From Peptoniphilus_A genitalis (GTDB lineage Bacteria > Bacillota > Clostridia > Tissierellales > Peptoniphilaceae): a stretch of 42,411 nucleotides of DNA. The notes under the pieces were generated by a model. It made no database searches. It had not been told where the DNA came from and worked only from the letters and a program-made list of their open reading frames with translations. Of this stretch, positions 33,920 to 42,021 are shown in pieces. The stretch lies in the NCBI RefSeq assembly GCF_949769225.1, contig NZ_CATKPB010000014.1, one strand, 5' to 3'. Both the position numbers and the translations under genes were made by a program. The first letter of the stretch is position 1. The number at the start of each line of letters is the position of its first letter.

Positions 33920-36349
33920 CTACCTCACTTCTTCAGGCTTAGTTGTCATCTTCTGATAAAGGATTGTGTCTTTCGGGAACTTATCAAGGAAAGGAACAAT
34001 AGTATTTCCAAAAAACAAAAGTCCTTCTCCTGCATTGGAATTGGTTACATATTTTAGCTGTGGCTGTGAGATTTTAAGTTTCCTTGCTAAAATTTCTCTA
34101 TCGCCTGAAGCCTGATTAAGCATTAGCACAAAGTCCGTATTATCAAAGATATTTTCTATCTCCTTACTCATCAGTAGGTCTTTGACATTTTGTGTAATAC
34201 CTGTCGGGATTCCTCCCCACTTACGAAATCTTTTCCAAATTTCTACGGAATAAGAAGCTGTCTGCTCGTCTTTTAAAAGCAAGTGAAACTCGTCGATATA
34301 GTACCTTGTAGCCTTATTCCCTCTGTTTTGCGATACCTTATTCCATACCTGATCCTGAATAACGAGCATTCCAATTTTTTTAAGCTGCGAGCCTAACTCC
34401 TTAATGTCAAAACAAAGAAGCTGCTTATTTAAGTCCACATTGGACTGATGGTTAAATACATTAAGAGAACCTGTTACATAAATCTCCATTTCCGTTGCCA
34501 GTTTTTTCCCGACTTTTTCTTCCTGATTTTTTAACATATCATATAGGTTTTGAAGAATGGGCATATTACAAGGCTTTGGATTTTCAAAATACTTTTCATA
34601 AATCTTAGGAAGGCATCTGTCTATAACCGACTTTTCTTCTGCTGTAAGACCGCTACCACCAACTACTAATTCAAGCATTGACATAATGAAGTTTGCTTTA
34701 TCTTTCAGCGGTGCGTCCCCATCGCCATAGTTCATATTGATGTCAAGGGGATTTAGATAGTCTTTTGACTTACTGCTAACCTTTATGACTTCTCCTTTAA
34801 ACTGACGCACAAGGTTTCCGTACTCGCCTTCCGGATCGCAGATAATCACATCATCATCGGTTGTAAGAATGGCATTTGCCATTTCTCTTTTTGCACTAAA
34901 GGACTTACCACTTCCCGGAGTTCCGAGAATTAAACCGTTCGGGTTTTTCAATTTCTTTCTATCTGCCATAATCAGGTTATGGCTTAGGGCATTTAGTCCA
35001 TAATACAAACTGTTCGCCGAATTTATGAAAAGCTCCTCTGTGGTAAAAGGCATAAATACTGCCGTAGATGATGAGGTTAGTCCTCTGTCAATTTCAATCT
35101 TATTTACCCCAAGAGGAAGTACACTGATTAAGCCCTGCTCTTGGGAATGGTCAAGTCTTTTTAGCTTGCAATTATGCTTATTGGCAATAGAACTGATTTG
35201 AGAAATGGTATTGTCCAGCTTTTGGATTGTCCTTGCAAAGTTCATAAAGATAATGGTTACAACAAACATTCTTTCATCTCTTGTCTGAAGGTCTTTTAAG
35301 AGGCTTTTTACATCTTCCCCATAGGTGATTAAATCACTTGGAAGAATGTCCATATCATATCCCGACCTTACAGCCTTTTTGTTTTCCTCAATCTTCATCT
35401 TGTCAATATCGGTATTTTTTCTTTTTACCATCTTGATGGCTTCCGACTGTTCGATTGCCTTGATATGAAAAGAGATATTGATGTTATCGTCTATATCCAA
35501 AAACTCTGCAAGCATACGGTCTGAAAGCTCACTTGCAAGGATTTGAAAATGACTTGCCGCTCCAATAAACTTTCCAAACTTAAAATACCTTGACGGTGTA
35601 AAGTTAAATTCATCAGGAACAATGTATGTCTTTGTGCTTTCTTTCTTCTTTAAGTCCTTATATGAAAATTCAAAGGTCTTATTAGGATTTAACACATCGT
35701 GAAGAATCTTTAGCCTTTCCTCTCCGTTCAGGCTTTCCGCTCTTACTCCCATACTTTTAAGACTCGATAATATATCTATCTCCAGTCTTTCCAGTTTTGA
35801 TGTTGCCTGCTCTAAATTATCCGCTTCCACCGTAAAGGTTACATACTTTGATTTTTTCAGTCCGTTATTTCCCTTAACAATCTGACTTTTAAGCATCTCC
35901 CTAAACTCAAGGCGTATATCGTCAAACCCGTCCTTTTTATCCGGTATTTGAATGGCTGATTTCATTTCTTCATTTCTGCCAAGCTGATTGATATATGAAA
36001 ATTCGATGCTAATACTTGGATCAAAGGAATTAAGAAAGTTTGCAAACTGATTAAAAATCAAATCCCTATCTTCTTCTAAGGCAAGCTGATAGTTTATATC
36101 CTCAAAGGCGATACTCTTATTAAAATGCTTTTCATCAATCTGACATATCCCGCTTTTTAAAAGTCTAAGGTAGGGAATGGTATCTTCAACAGTGTATCTT
36201 TTCGGTTCTTTCCTAAAGATAAGGTCAAGTAATCCGCCCCTATCTTTTTTAGACTTTCCTTTATTTTGCTTTAAGTCCTGTTTTTGACTTCTTAACTTCT
36301 TTTGGTTTTGTTCTAACTTTAGCTGCTGAATCTTTCTTTTGTCTTTCAA
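33920..36349 (-). CDS. VirB4-like conjugation ATPase
   Basis: 809 aa. The start is TTG at 36349, preceded by AAAGGAGGTTTACC; it lies 89 bp inside the upstream PrgI gene in another frame. The N-terminal half is the CagE/TrbE/VirB4-type domain. The motor domain has Walker A LGTPGSGKSFSAKREM (about 475) and Walker B YYIDEFHLLL (about 683), and the typical GIPTGITQNVKDLL segment. The enzyme powers assembly of, and transport through, the type IV secretion channel. It is followed after 4 nt by the P60 gene, preserving the PrgI-VirB4-P60 order usual for Firmicutes ICEs. Confidence 0.95.
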   Translation of the reverse strand: MKDKRKIQQLKLEQNQKKLRSQKQDLKQNKGKSKKDRGGLLDLIFRKEPKRYTVEDTIPYLRLLKSGICQIDEKHFNKSIAFEDINYQLALEEDRDLIFNQFANFLNSFDPSISIEFSYINQLGRNEEMKSAIQIPDKKDGFDDIRLEFREMLKSQIVKGNNGLKKSKYVTFTVEADNLEQATSKLERLEIDILSSLKSMGVRAESLNGEERLKILHDVLNPNKTFEFSYKDLKKKESTKTYIVPDEFNFTPSRYFKFGKFIGAASHFQILASELSDRMLAEFLDIDDNINISFHIKAIEQSEAIKMVKRKNTDIDKMKIEENKKAVRSGYDMDILPSDLITYGEDVKSLLKDLQTRDERMFVVTIIFMNFARTIQKLDNTISQISSIANKHNCKLKRLDHSQEQGLISVLPLGVNKIEIDRGLTSSSTAVFMPFTTEELFINSANSLYYGLNALSHNLIMADRKKLKNPNGLILGTPGSGKSFSAKREMANAILTTDDDVIICDPEGEYGNLVRQFKGEVIKVSSKSKDYLNPLDINMNYGDGDAPLKDKANFIMSMLELVVGGSGLTAEEKSVIDRCLPKIYEKYFENPKPCNMPILQNLYDMLKNQEEKVGKKLATEMEIYVTGSLNVFNHQSNVDLNKQLLCFDIKELGSQLKKIGMLVIQDQVWNKVSQNRGNKATRYYIDEFHLLLKDEQTASYSVEIWKRFRKWGGIPTGITQNVKDLLMSKEIENIFDNTDFVLMLNQASGDREILARKLKISQPQLKYVTNSNAGEGLLFFGNTIVPFLDKFPKDTILYQKMTTKPEEVR

Positions 36350-36650
36350 GGTAAACCTCCTTTCTCACTCTTTTTTGTGGCTGATAAAATTTATGAAGGT
36401 AAACATACTTAAAGTATTTCTCAAAGCTAAGTCCGTCCTTTTCAAAAAGAGTGATAAAAAATATAGGGAGAGTAGACACAATGAGAAAGATGACTGCTAT
36501 ATCATTTGGAACAACCTTTCGCATAAATAGATAGATTGGTATTCCAATCATTCCTGCAATCGTAAAACCTATCAGTTGTCTTTTGGTCAAGTTGAATGCA
36601 ACCTTTGTTTTTACCTTCTTTAAGTCTTTTGGGATAGGTACATACGCCAT
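36261..36650 (-). CDS. PrgI-family membrane protein of the T4SS (VirB3-like position)
   Basis: 129 aa, ATG at 36650 after GGGAGGTAAGTT. It begins AYVPIPKDLKKVKTKVAFNL, the usual PrgI opening, then has two transmembrane helices (QLIGFTIAGMIGIPIYLFMR and IAVIFLIVSTLPIFFITLFE) and the K-Y-x-x-x-x-F/Y-x-x-P-Q-x-R end. The C-terminal Lys-rich tail overlaps the start of the VirB4 gene by 89 bp. PrgI proteins are thought to act with VirB4 at the membrane. Confidence 0.9.
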   Translation of the reverse strand: MAYVPIPKDLKKVKTKVAFNLTKRQLIGFTIAGMIGIPIYLFMRKVVPNDIAVIFLIVSTLPIFFITLFEKDGLSFEKYFKYVYLHKFYQPQKRVRKEVYLERQKKDSAAKVRTKPKEVKKSKTGLKAK

Positions 36651-36653
36651 AAC

Positions 36654-36920
36654 TTACCTCCCATCTTCTTTATTCTTTGAAAGCTCCTCTATATGCTCAT
36701 ATACGGAGCCGATTTCTTCCTGAATACTTGCAATCTGTTCATCTGTACTTCTGTTATATCTTTCCTGCATTAGACAAAAATCATTATGGCAGCGACCGAT
36801 GTCCTTTGTTCTTTCTTCCAAGTCATTCACTTTGCTGTGAAGCCTGATTCTATCCATCACCGCCAAAATACCCGTTCCAACTGCTACTACTATCAATACT
36901 GTTTTTCTTTTGTTCATCAT
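36654..36920 (-). CDS. Small membrane-anchored coiled-coil protein
   Basis: 88 aa, ATG at 36920 after AAAGGATAGAT. An N-terminal transmembrane helix (KTVLIVVAVGTGILAVMDRI) is followed by a charged helix (VNDLEERTKDIG and TDEQIASIQEEIGSVYEHIE) likely to form a coiled coil, with two Cys (RCHNDFCLM) between. Not assigned to a named family. Its position between the VirB6-like and PrgI genes, 3 nt before PrgI, makes a role in the mating channel likely. Confidence 0.7.
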   Translation of the reverse strand: MMNKRKTVLIVVAVGTGILAVMDRIRLHSKVNDLEERTKDIGRCHNDFCLMQERYNRSTDEQIASIQEEIGSVYEHIEELSKNKEDGR

Positions 36921-36934
36921 ATCTATCCTTTCTT

Positions 36935-37798
36935 TTAGTGTGCATTTAATACGCTTTTGGCCAGTGTTCCGCTCTTTAGCATCATTAACCCCAGCAAAAC
37001 CGCATATCCAAGTATCGTAAAGGTACTTGTGTGTATATCTGTTATTTGTATTGTCTTAACTAATACTGCGTATATTCCAAGACAAACCATTAAAAAGAGT
37101 CCTTGTAATCCTATGGCAAATAAGCCTTTGATATAGTTTGTTCCAATCTGTCCCCACTCTTTGTTTCCCATTGTGGCAAAGGGAATGGCTGAAACGGATG
37201 AGTAAACATAAATCTCAAACATTCTTCCGTACACTACAAGCATGATCACAATAGAAATTGCCTGTATTGCAAGCTTAATAATTGAGGTTTCAAAGAGTAT
37301 CATGACAAGCTCTCCAAGACCTTTTTCCTTTAAGCCTTCTACCATAGTTACAATCTGATCTCCGGAGATAACGGCAGAGGTATTGATAACCCCTGCCGCT
37401 TTATTTACCATGTGCTGTGCCACATCAAAGACTGCCATAGAAAACTGAAAAGCATGAGACACTAACCATACGGCAATCCACATCTTTATGATGTATTTGA
37501 AAAATTCAAAGGTATCCGTATCGTGCATATTGTTCTTTTGCATAACCATATTGATAAGCTCGATACAAAGGACTGCCGTTATGATTAGCCCTGCAATGGG
37601 GATGATGACAGAATCGTTAATGCTTTTAATAAAGCTGAAAACCTGTCCGTTCCACCCCATCGGTGTCTTTCCCACATCCGTTGCAATCGCACCAACTTTA
37701 TCGTTGATGTCAAGAAACATGGACTCTAAGTTTGCTTGGATACCGCCCAGTAGAAGATCTTTGAAAAACTCCTCTATCTTGTCGAATATCCCAAACAT
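36935..37798 (-). CDS. VirB6/TrbL-like polytopic channel protein (CD1112-like)
   Basis: 287 aa, ATG at 37798. It has about six hydrophobic helices, among them PIAGLIITAVLCIELINMVM, IIKMWIAVWLVSHAFQFSMA, LAIQAISIVIMLVVYGRMFE and GLQGLFLMVCLGIYAVLVKT, and the amphipathic N-terminus and KTPMGWNGQVFSF loop typical of the CD1112 VirB6/TrbL-like family. VirB6 proteins line the inner-membrane part of the type IV channel. It sits between Maff2 and the small coiled-coil protein, as in related ICEs. Confidence 0.85.
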   Translation of the reverse strand: MFGIFDKIEEFFKDLLLGGIQANLESMFLDINDKVGAIATDVGKTPMGWNGQVFSFIKSINDSVIIPIAGLIITAVLCIELINMVMQKNNMHDTDTFEFFKYIIKMWIAVWLVSHAFQFSMAVFDVAQHMVNKAAGVINTSAVISGDQIVTMVEGLKEKGLGELVMILFETSIIKLAIQAISIVIMLVVYGRMFEIYVYSSVSAIPFATMGNKEWGQIGTNYIKGLFAIGLQGLFLMVCLGIYAVLVKTIQITDIHTSTFTILGYAVLLGLMMLKSGTLAKSVLNAH

Positions 37799-37817
37799 TT
37801 AATTTCTCCTTTTCTTC

Positions 37818-38033
37818 TTACTTGAGTACATTTGCAAGAAGCGGAATCAGCTTTAATCCGATAAGGACAATGCCGCCTCCTGCCATAAGCTGCTTAATGC
37901 CCTGAGATTTTGCACCCGGATTGTCATTACCATAACCTTCCATCAGGTTAATAACGCCCCATGCTCCAAGTCCTGCACCTACTGCCATAACTAAAATCTT
38001 TAATACATTTACTGCCTGTGTAAAAAATTCCAT
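37818..38033 (-). CDS. Maff2-family mobile-element membrane protein (VirB2-like)
   Basis: 71 aa, ATG at 38033. Two hydrophobic helices (ILVMAVGAGLGAWGVINLME and LMAGGGIVLIGLKLIPLLAN) are joined by a short polar loop with NPGAKSQGIKQ. This is the complete Maff2 pattern, always found just upstream of the VirB6-like gene in this ICE type; size and topology suggest a pilin-like or channel subunit. Confidence 0.9.
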   Translation of the reverse strand: MEFFTQAVNVLKILVMAVGAGLGAWGVINLMEGYGNDNPGAKSQGIKQLMAGGGIVLIGLKLIPLLANVLK

Positions 38034-38036
38034 AAT

Positions 38037-38348
38037 TTATTCCTCCTCGTTTTCTTCTTTCTTTTCAATTTTGTTGTATGACTTCACAACAAAGTTTTTG
38101 TAAGTCTTTCCATCTTTTTCACGCTTCTTAAAGTATCCAAAGATATGGATCAAATCACCTTTTTCAAAGGCTTTTGCTGTTTCTGACTTTTCACCATAGG
38201 CTGCACAATTGATATATTCCTTGCCTTTCCCATACTTTTTTACAAGCGTAAAGTTTACAACTTCAACCGTTTCTCCCTCTTTGTCAAAACTTGAAAAAGT
38301 TGGTTCTGCCAATAAGTTGGCATTGATGTTAATCATTTCTTGCTTCAT
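38037..38348 (-). CDS. Single-stranded-DNA-binding protein (short OB fold)
   Basis: 103 aa, ATG at 38348 after AAAGGAGAAATTTTTA. The OB-fold pattern is clear: ININANLLAEPTFSSFDKEG, VEVVNFTLVKKYGKGKEYIN, CAAYGEKSETAKAFEKGD, LIHIFGYFKKREKDGKTYKN. The tail is acidic (KKEENEEE), as in SSB proteins that recruit partners, but lacks the classic DDDIPF end. Probably coats the transferred strand. The other OB-fold protein, at 16307-16966, shares the C-A/S-A-Y-G-E-K and K-x-F-x-x-G-D/x-F motifs. Confidence 0.85.
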   Translation of the reverse strand: MKQEMININANLLAEPTFSSFDKEGETVEVVNFTLVKKYGKGKEYINCAAYGEKSETAKAFEKGDLIHIFGYFKKREKDGKTYKNFVVKSYNKIEKKEENEEE

Positions 38349-38374
38349 TAAAAATTTCTCCTTTTCTTTTCAAT

Positions 38375-38410
38375 AAAAAAAGCGATCGGAGTTTTTCTTT
38401 TCCAATCGCT
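38375..38410 (-). terminator. Intrinsic terminator in the leader of the SSB gene
   Basis: Read leftward: AGCGATTGGA, loop, TCCGATCGCT, then at least six Ts (38375-38380). A 10-bp stem. Confidence 0.8.
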
Positions 38411-38424
38411 GATACTCTTGCTAT

Positions 38425-38460
38425 TTAGTTTTCCTTAGTGGGACTTCTTATCCTTACCAT
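38425..38460 (-). CDS. Putative 11-aa peptide between two terminators
   Basis: MVRIRSPTKEN then TAA. ATG at 38460 follows CAGGAGGAAAG, a strong ribosome-binding site. It is bracketed by the terminators at 38484-38520 and 38375-38410, the layout of a leader peptide. Confidence 0.35.
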   Translation of the reverse strand: MVRIRSPTKEN

Positions 38461-38483
38461 CTTTCCTCCTGATTTTGAGTAAT

Positions 38484-38520
38484 AAAAAAGCAGCAAATCT
38501 ATGTTCTTTAGACTTACTGC
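38484..38520 (-). terminator. Intrinsic terminator overlapping the end of the VirD4 fragment
   Basis: Read leftward: GCAGTAAGTCTA, loop, TAGATTTGCTGC, then six Ts (38484-38489). The 5' arm overlaps the last codons of the coupling-protein fragment. Confidence 0.75.
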
Positions 38521-39326
38521 ACTCTTGTAATAACCGTTTCTCTATTTAATTTTGCTTTCCCTTTTCTCTTGATATATTCCTCAATATTAAAGGCATTTTT
38601 CTTATTAAAATCTTCAAGTAACTTGTAATTCTTGTGCTTTGTAATATCAAATTTATCTGATAAAAACGGTCTTACACCTCTAAGCTGAAAGATACATTTA
38701 CTGCCATCCATAACCGTTATCTCATCTTGACTCATCAGCTCTTTTCCTGTCTTTTGGTAATTGAGTCCATAACTATTAGCATTGGAGCGTGTTTCAGAAG
38801 TGTTATATAGATCTATCGTTTCCTTTCCAAGCGTTTCTGATAGCTCTTTTAATGTGGTCTTTTCCTTTCCACCTAAAAACAATGTACTATCACAGTTGCC
38901 CACGATTGTGTCAGCATTATCCTTATATATCGCCTTTAACTGAGATTGTGCTTGCAAAATAATGCTTGCAGATATTTCTCTTGAACGGATTGTCGCTATT
39001 AACTTCTCAAACTTTGGAATTAAGCCGATATTTGCAAACTCGTCAAGCAAGCACCTTACATGAACAGGTAATCTTCCTCCATACTCATCATCTGCCTTAT
39101 CACAAAGTAGATTAAATAACTGTGAGTACATGATAGATACCACAAAGTTAAAAGTATCATCTGTATCAGATATAATGACAAAAAGTGCTGTCTTTCTATC
39201 TCCAAGAGTATCAAGCTCAAGTTCATCTTCTTTCATCAAGTCCCTAAGCTCCTGAATATCAAAAGGAGCAAGTCTTGCACCACATGAAATAAGAATAGAC
39301 TTCGCCGTTTTTCCTGTAACAACTTG
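38514..39326 (-). pseudogene. VirD4/TraG-like coupling protein, C-terminal part only
   Basis: The frame reads VVTGKTAKSILISCGARLAP from its upstream edge and continues through LDTLGDRKTALFVIISDTDD, Walker B VRCLLDEFANIGLIP and SREISASIILQAQSQLKAIY to the end, all typical of the C-terminal half of Firmicutes VirD4 coupling ATPases. The N-terminal membrane helices and the P-loop are missing: an in-frame TGA stands at 39327-39329, and the TnpW-like stop lies 9 nt further upstream. Translation could start at the ATG at 39239 (241 aa), but such a product could not bind ATP. The coupling protein normally links relaxosome and channel, so self-transfer would need one supplied in trans. A deletion between tnpW and virD4 is the simplest reading. 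Confidence 0.8.
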
Positions 39327-39337
39327 TCAAGGACTTT

Positions 39338-39523
39338 CTAATCATTTTTATCGACTTTTTGATGTTTTTCCATCTCCATTTCTCTAAGCATGATGCGTTT
39401 TAATTTGTCTTGCATGGTTTCCGTTGCATTTTCATTAAAGTGGACAACAACCTCATAGGTTACTTTCCCAATTTTCTTTATCGTCTTTGTTCCTGTATTC
39501 TGTTCATTTTTATTTTCTTGCAT
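39338..39523 (-). CDS. TnpW-like transposon-encoded small protein
   Basis: 61 aa, ATG at 39523 after CAGGAGGAAAACTAT. The sequence TIKKIGKVTYEVVVHFNENA followed by TETMQDKLKRIMLREMEMEK matches the TnpW pattern: a beta hairpin with 'K-I-G-x-x-T-Y-x-V-x-x-x-F', then a helix with the 'K-x-K-x-x-x' core. TnpW-like proteins are carried by Tn4451-type and related elements; function unknown. Its stop stands right at the broken edge of the coupling-protein gene. Confidence 0.7.
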   Translation of the reverse strand: MQENKNEQNTGTKTIKKIGKVTYEVVVHFNENATETMQDKLKRIMLREMEMEKHQKVDKND

Positions 39524-39550
39524 ATAGTTTTCCTCCTGTTTGTTGCAATT

Positions 39551-39582
39551 AAAAAAGACGATAGATTTTTACTTCTACCGCC
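39551..39582 (-). terminator. Intrinsic terminator in the leader of the TnpW-like gene
   Basis: Read leftward: GGCGGTAGA, loop, TCTATCGTC, then six Ts (39551-39556). Confidence 0.75.
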
Positions 39583-39624
39583 TTGCTTAAAGCTCATATA
39601 ACTGTCTATTCTGTTATCTGCATA

Positions 39625-40614
39625 TTAAATTTTCAAATTCTTATTGTTTAACATTCCACCAAACATTGTATGATACATATCCTTAGAGGATTCTTCTATC
39701 TTGGTAATACTTGATATTTTATTTCCTGCGTCCTTTGATGAAGCTCCGCAAAGATAAAAGGCTTCATTTTCTGTTCCATAGTCTATTGCAATATATCTAT
39801 CGTGATATTTTTTGCCTGCAACCTTCATTTTTAAGTTGATATTTGGATAATCTCTTCTAAAATCATTTAGGATGTTTTTTGTAAGCATATCTTTATTTTT
39901 CACATTGTCGCTAAAGACTATAATTTCAACATTGTCTTTTGCAGCTCTTAATAATTCTAAGGTTTTCAAGCCTATATAGTTATCTATTACATAAATGCTT
40001 TTCTTTGCTGACTTATATATTTTTGTATAGGCAACATCCGCTTCAATCTTATCTCCATTCATCAAAAGGAAATGCTTGTAAGTGTCCGGATCGATAAAAT
40101 TATCCATTACTTTTTTCAAATCTTCTTTAGTAGCCATTTGAGATTTTATTTCTGCAATATCATTTGTGTTTTGGTTGGTTTGAATAGCTATTTGGACTAA
40201 TTCTTTTGAACCGATAAAATCTTGATTTTCAATAATGAAGTCTTTCATCTGCTTAAATGTTCTAATTAAGGCTCTGCTTTGCCTAATCGCAAGTTCTCCC
40301 CTTAATACAGTCATAAGCATATAAATACCTTGTTCCGTAAAGGCATTTGGTAGGTACCTTGAGCCGCCCCAACTTGAGGTGAAATTTTTGCACCTCAAGT
40401 TTTCAAACTCATTCTCGGTCAATTGAAACATAAAATCTTCGCCTTCAAACTTTTCAATATTATTTTTTACCTGTCTATTAAAGTTTTTAGTTTCATAACC
40501 ATATATTTCAGCTAAATCTGCATCAAGCATTACTTTTTGTCCACGAATAAAATATATTTTTTCTTGTATAGTTTTATCATCTACAATAACTATCTCTTTA
40601 TTTTCATCTGCCAT
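39625..40614 (-). CDS. ORF6N-domain protein with PLD-like C-terminal domain
   Basis: 329 aa from the ATG at 40614, chosen because TTGGAGGTGCATTTC lies before it. The N-terminal about 130 residues are an ORF6N (KilA-N-type) domain: IYFIRGQKVMLDADLAEIYG, KNFNRQVKNNIEKFEGEDFM, SRYLPNAFTEQGIYMLMTVL. A linker follows, then a C-terminal domain with KKSIYVIDNYIGLKTLELLR and KKYHDRYIAIDYGTENEAFY, which resembles a phospholipase-D-like fold, but the HxK motif is HDR, so catalysis is doubtful. ORF6N proteins are phage and plasmid DNA-binding proteins (antirepressor-like). It lies between the replication gene and TnpW; an exclusion or regulatory role is possible. Confidence 0.8.
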   Translation of the reverse strand: MADENKEIVIVDDKTIQEKIYFIRGQKVMLDADLAEIYGYETKNFNRQVKNNIEKFEGEDFMFQLTENEFENLRCKNFTSSWGGSRYLPNAFTEQGIYMLMTVLRGELAIRQSRALIRTFKQMKDFIIENQDFIGSKELVQIAIQTNQNTNDIAEIKSQMATKEDLKKVMDNFIDPDTYKHFLLMNGDKIEADVAYTKIYKSAKKSIYVIDNYIGLKTLELLRAAKDNVEIIVFSDNVKNKDMLTKNILNDFRRDYPNINLKMKVAGKKYHDRYIAIDYGTENEAFYLCGASSKDAGNKISSITKIEESSKDMYHTMFGGMLNNKNLKI

Positions 40615-40687
40615 GAAATGCACCTCCAAAATTATCTAAATATCTTTTCCAATCCGCCACGCACTGCGTAGCTTTTTGAAATAAGTC

Positions 40688-41011
40688 TCATATCTTTTTA
40701 TATTTTTCTACTCCACCTTCAGCTTTTCCGATGTGTTCTACATTTTTCACAAGTCCCTTATTTACATTTTCATAAAACCATCTGCCAATCAAAGCCGGCG
40801 GTGTTGCTATTAACTCTCGTAAAACAAATTCTTTGTCTTTCGGCAAAAAGCTTATTTTATTTAGTAAGGTATTATATAAGTCAACATAACTTGTATTTTC
40901 TTGTAAACTGCTACACTTACAATATTCACTAATACTTGGGTAATTACCCTCTATAACTTTTTTAGTTAAAATTTTCAGTTCTTCATCGGTTACAGTAAAT
41001 TGAATTCGCAT
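40688..41011 (-). CDS. Ribbon-helix-helix-like small protein of the replication/mobilisation region
   Basis: 107 aa, ATG at 41011 after AGAGAGGATATATAA. The N-terminus (MRIQFTVTDEELKILTKKVI, then EGNYPSISEYCKCSSLQ) has the strand-helix-helix outline of ribbon-helix-helix DNA-binding proteins. The C-terminal half (IATPPALIGRWFYENVNKGL, then KNVEHIGKAEGGVEKYKKI) is conserved-looking but not recognised. Position between the replication gene and the ORF6N gene suggests copy or transfer control; this is inference. Confidence 0.6.
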   Translation of the reverse strand: MRIQFTVTDEELKILTKKVIEGNYPSISEYCKCSSLQENTSYVDLYNTLLNKISFLPKDKEFVLRELIATPPALIGRWFYENVNKGLVKNVEHIGKAEGGVEKYKKI

Positions 41012-41192
41012 TTATATATCCTCTCTTTATAACTGAGTTTATTATCATATCACTGTCATTTTATCATAAATACGATGATTTTTCCATACTGCAATTTTAA
41101 GCCCTCACATGATGTTTTCACACTTAGCTATATTCTGATACCTCTTTTACCATTAACGCTCTAAAAAAGCCTCTCCACCGTCTTATATGAGA

Positions 41193-41940
41193 TTATAAAT
41201 GTTCTCCCTTGTCATAATCTTCAAGGGTATATACTGTTGATTTACTGCACTCCTTTAATTTCCCTTTATCTTGTTCATACCAATGAATTAAGGTCGCATA
41301 ATGGTCTTTGTAGTTTCTTCCTGTGCTTTGCATATAAGTCGAAAGCTTTTCTATCATTTTCTCCCTATGACCTTGCATTTTATCCTTTAACTTTCCATAT
41401 TCTTCATCTGTTAAGGAAACATTTTTATATTCTCCATAAAAAACGGGGGATATTTTTTCTATCTCCCCCTCTTTTTCTAACTCTATATCTATTTCTTTCT
41501 CTATATCTCCGTTGCAGTTTTGTTGCAAAAGGTTGCAAGGTGTTGCACCAGTGTTGCATTGCAACGCTTTTTGTCCTCTCGATTTTCTTGAACGCCTTGT
41601 AGAAGCTGTTTCTGAACCTATAAGACTTGGGATTTCTGTTAAAAAAATACTCGTCATTTTCTGTGATTATCTCCATCAATCCTTGTGCCATAAGATAGTT
41701 CACTGTAACCATTACATCATCTTCTGTTTCATCAATCGTTAAGGCAAGCTCTTTGATAAAGTCTGTTTCTACTCCGTCATAATACAGTTTTCCACTATCT
41801 TTTAGGCTAAGCAAAAGCAATTTGAGGTAAATGATTGTATAGGTATCTCCTCCTGATATTCTTCTTAGTCTTTTTATTCTCTTGTCTGTAAAAAAATCTT
41901 CTTTCAGCTTTAACCAATAGTATCTTCTGTTATCTGCCAT
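41193..41940 (-). pseudogene. Replication initiator / replisome organiser N-terminal-domain protein, frameshifted
   Basis: ATG at 41940 after AAAGGAGAGAAAA begins RRYYWLKLKEDFFTDKRIKR, the start of the phage-type replisome organiser N-terminal (RepA-like winged helix) family; the domain runs to ITENDEYF. At a run of seven Ts (A run at 41641-41647 on the plus strand) the frame leaves the family: the expected continuation LTEIPSLIGSETAST and the helical C-terminus ending LEDYDKGEHL are in the next frame, which stays open to 41193. Removing one T gives an uninterrupted protein of about 248 aa. This is a frameshift mutation, a sequencing slip in the homopolymer, or programmed slippage. Without it a truncated product with an unrelated basic tail is made. 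Confidence 0.75.
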
Positions 41941-42021
41941 TTTTCTCTCCTTTCGTTCCTCTTATGCACCGAAACAGTGCGTCTGCTTATCTTATTTACG
42001 ATGTTATCCCATTTTGGGACT

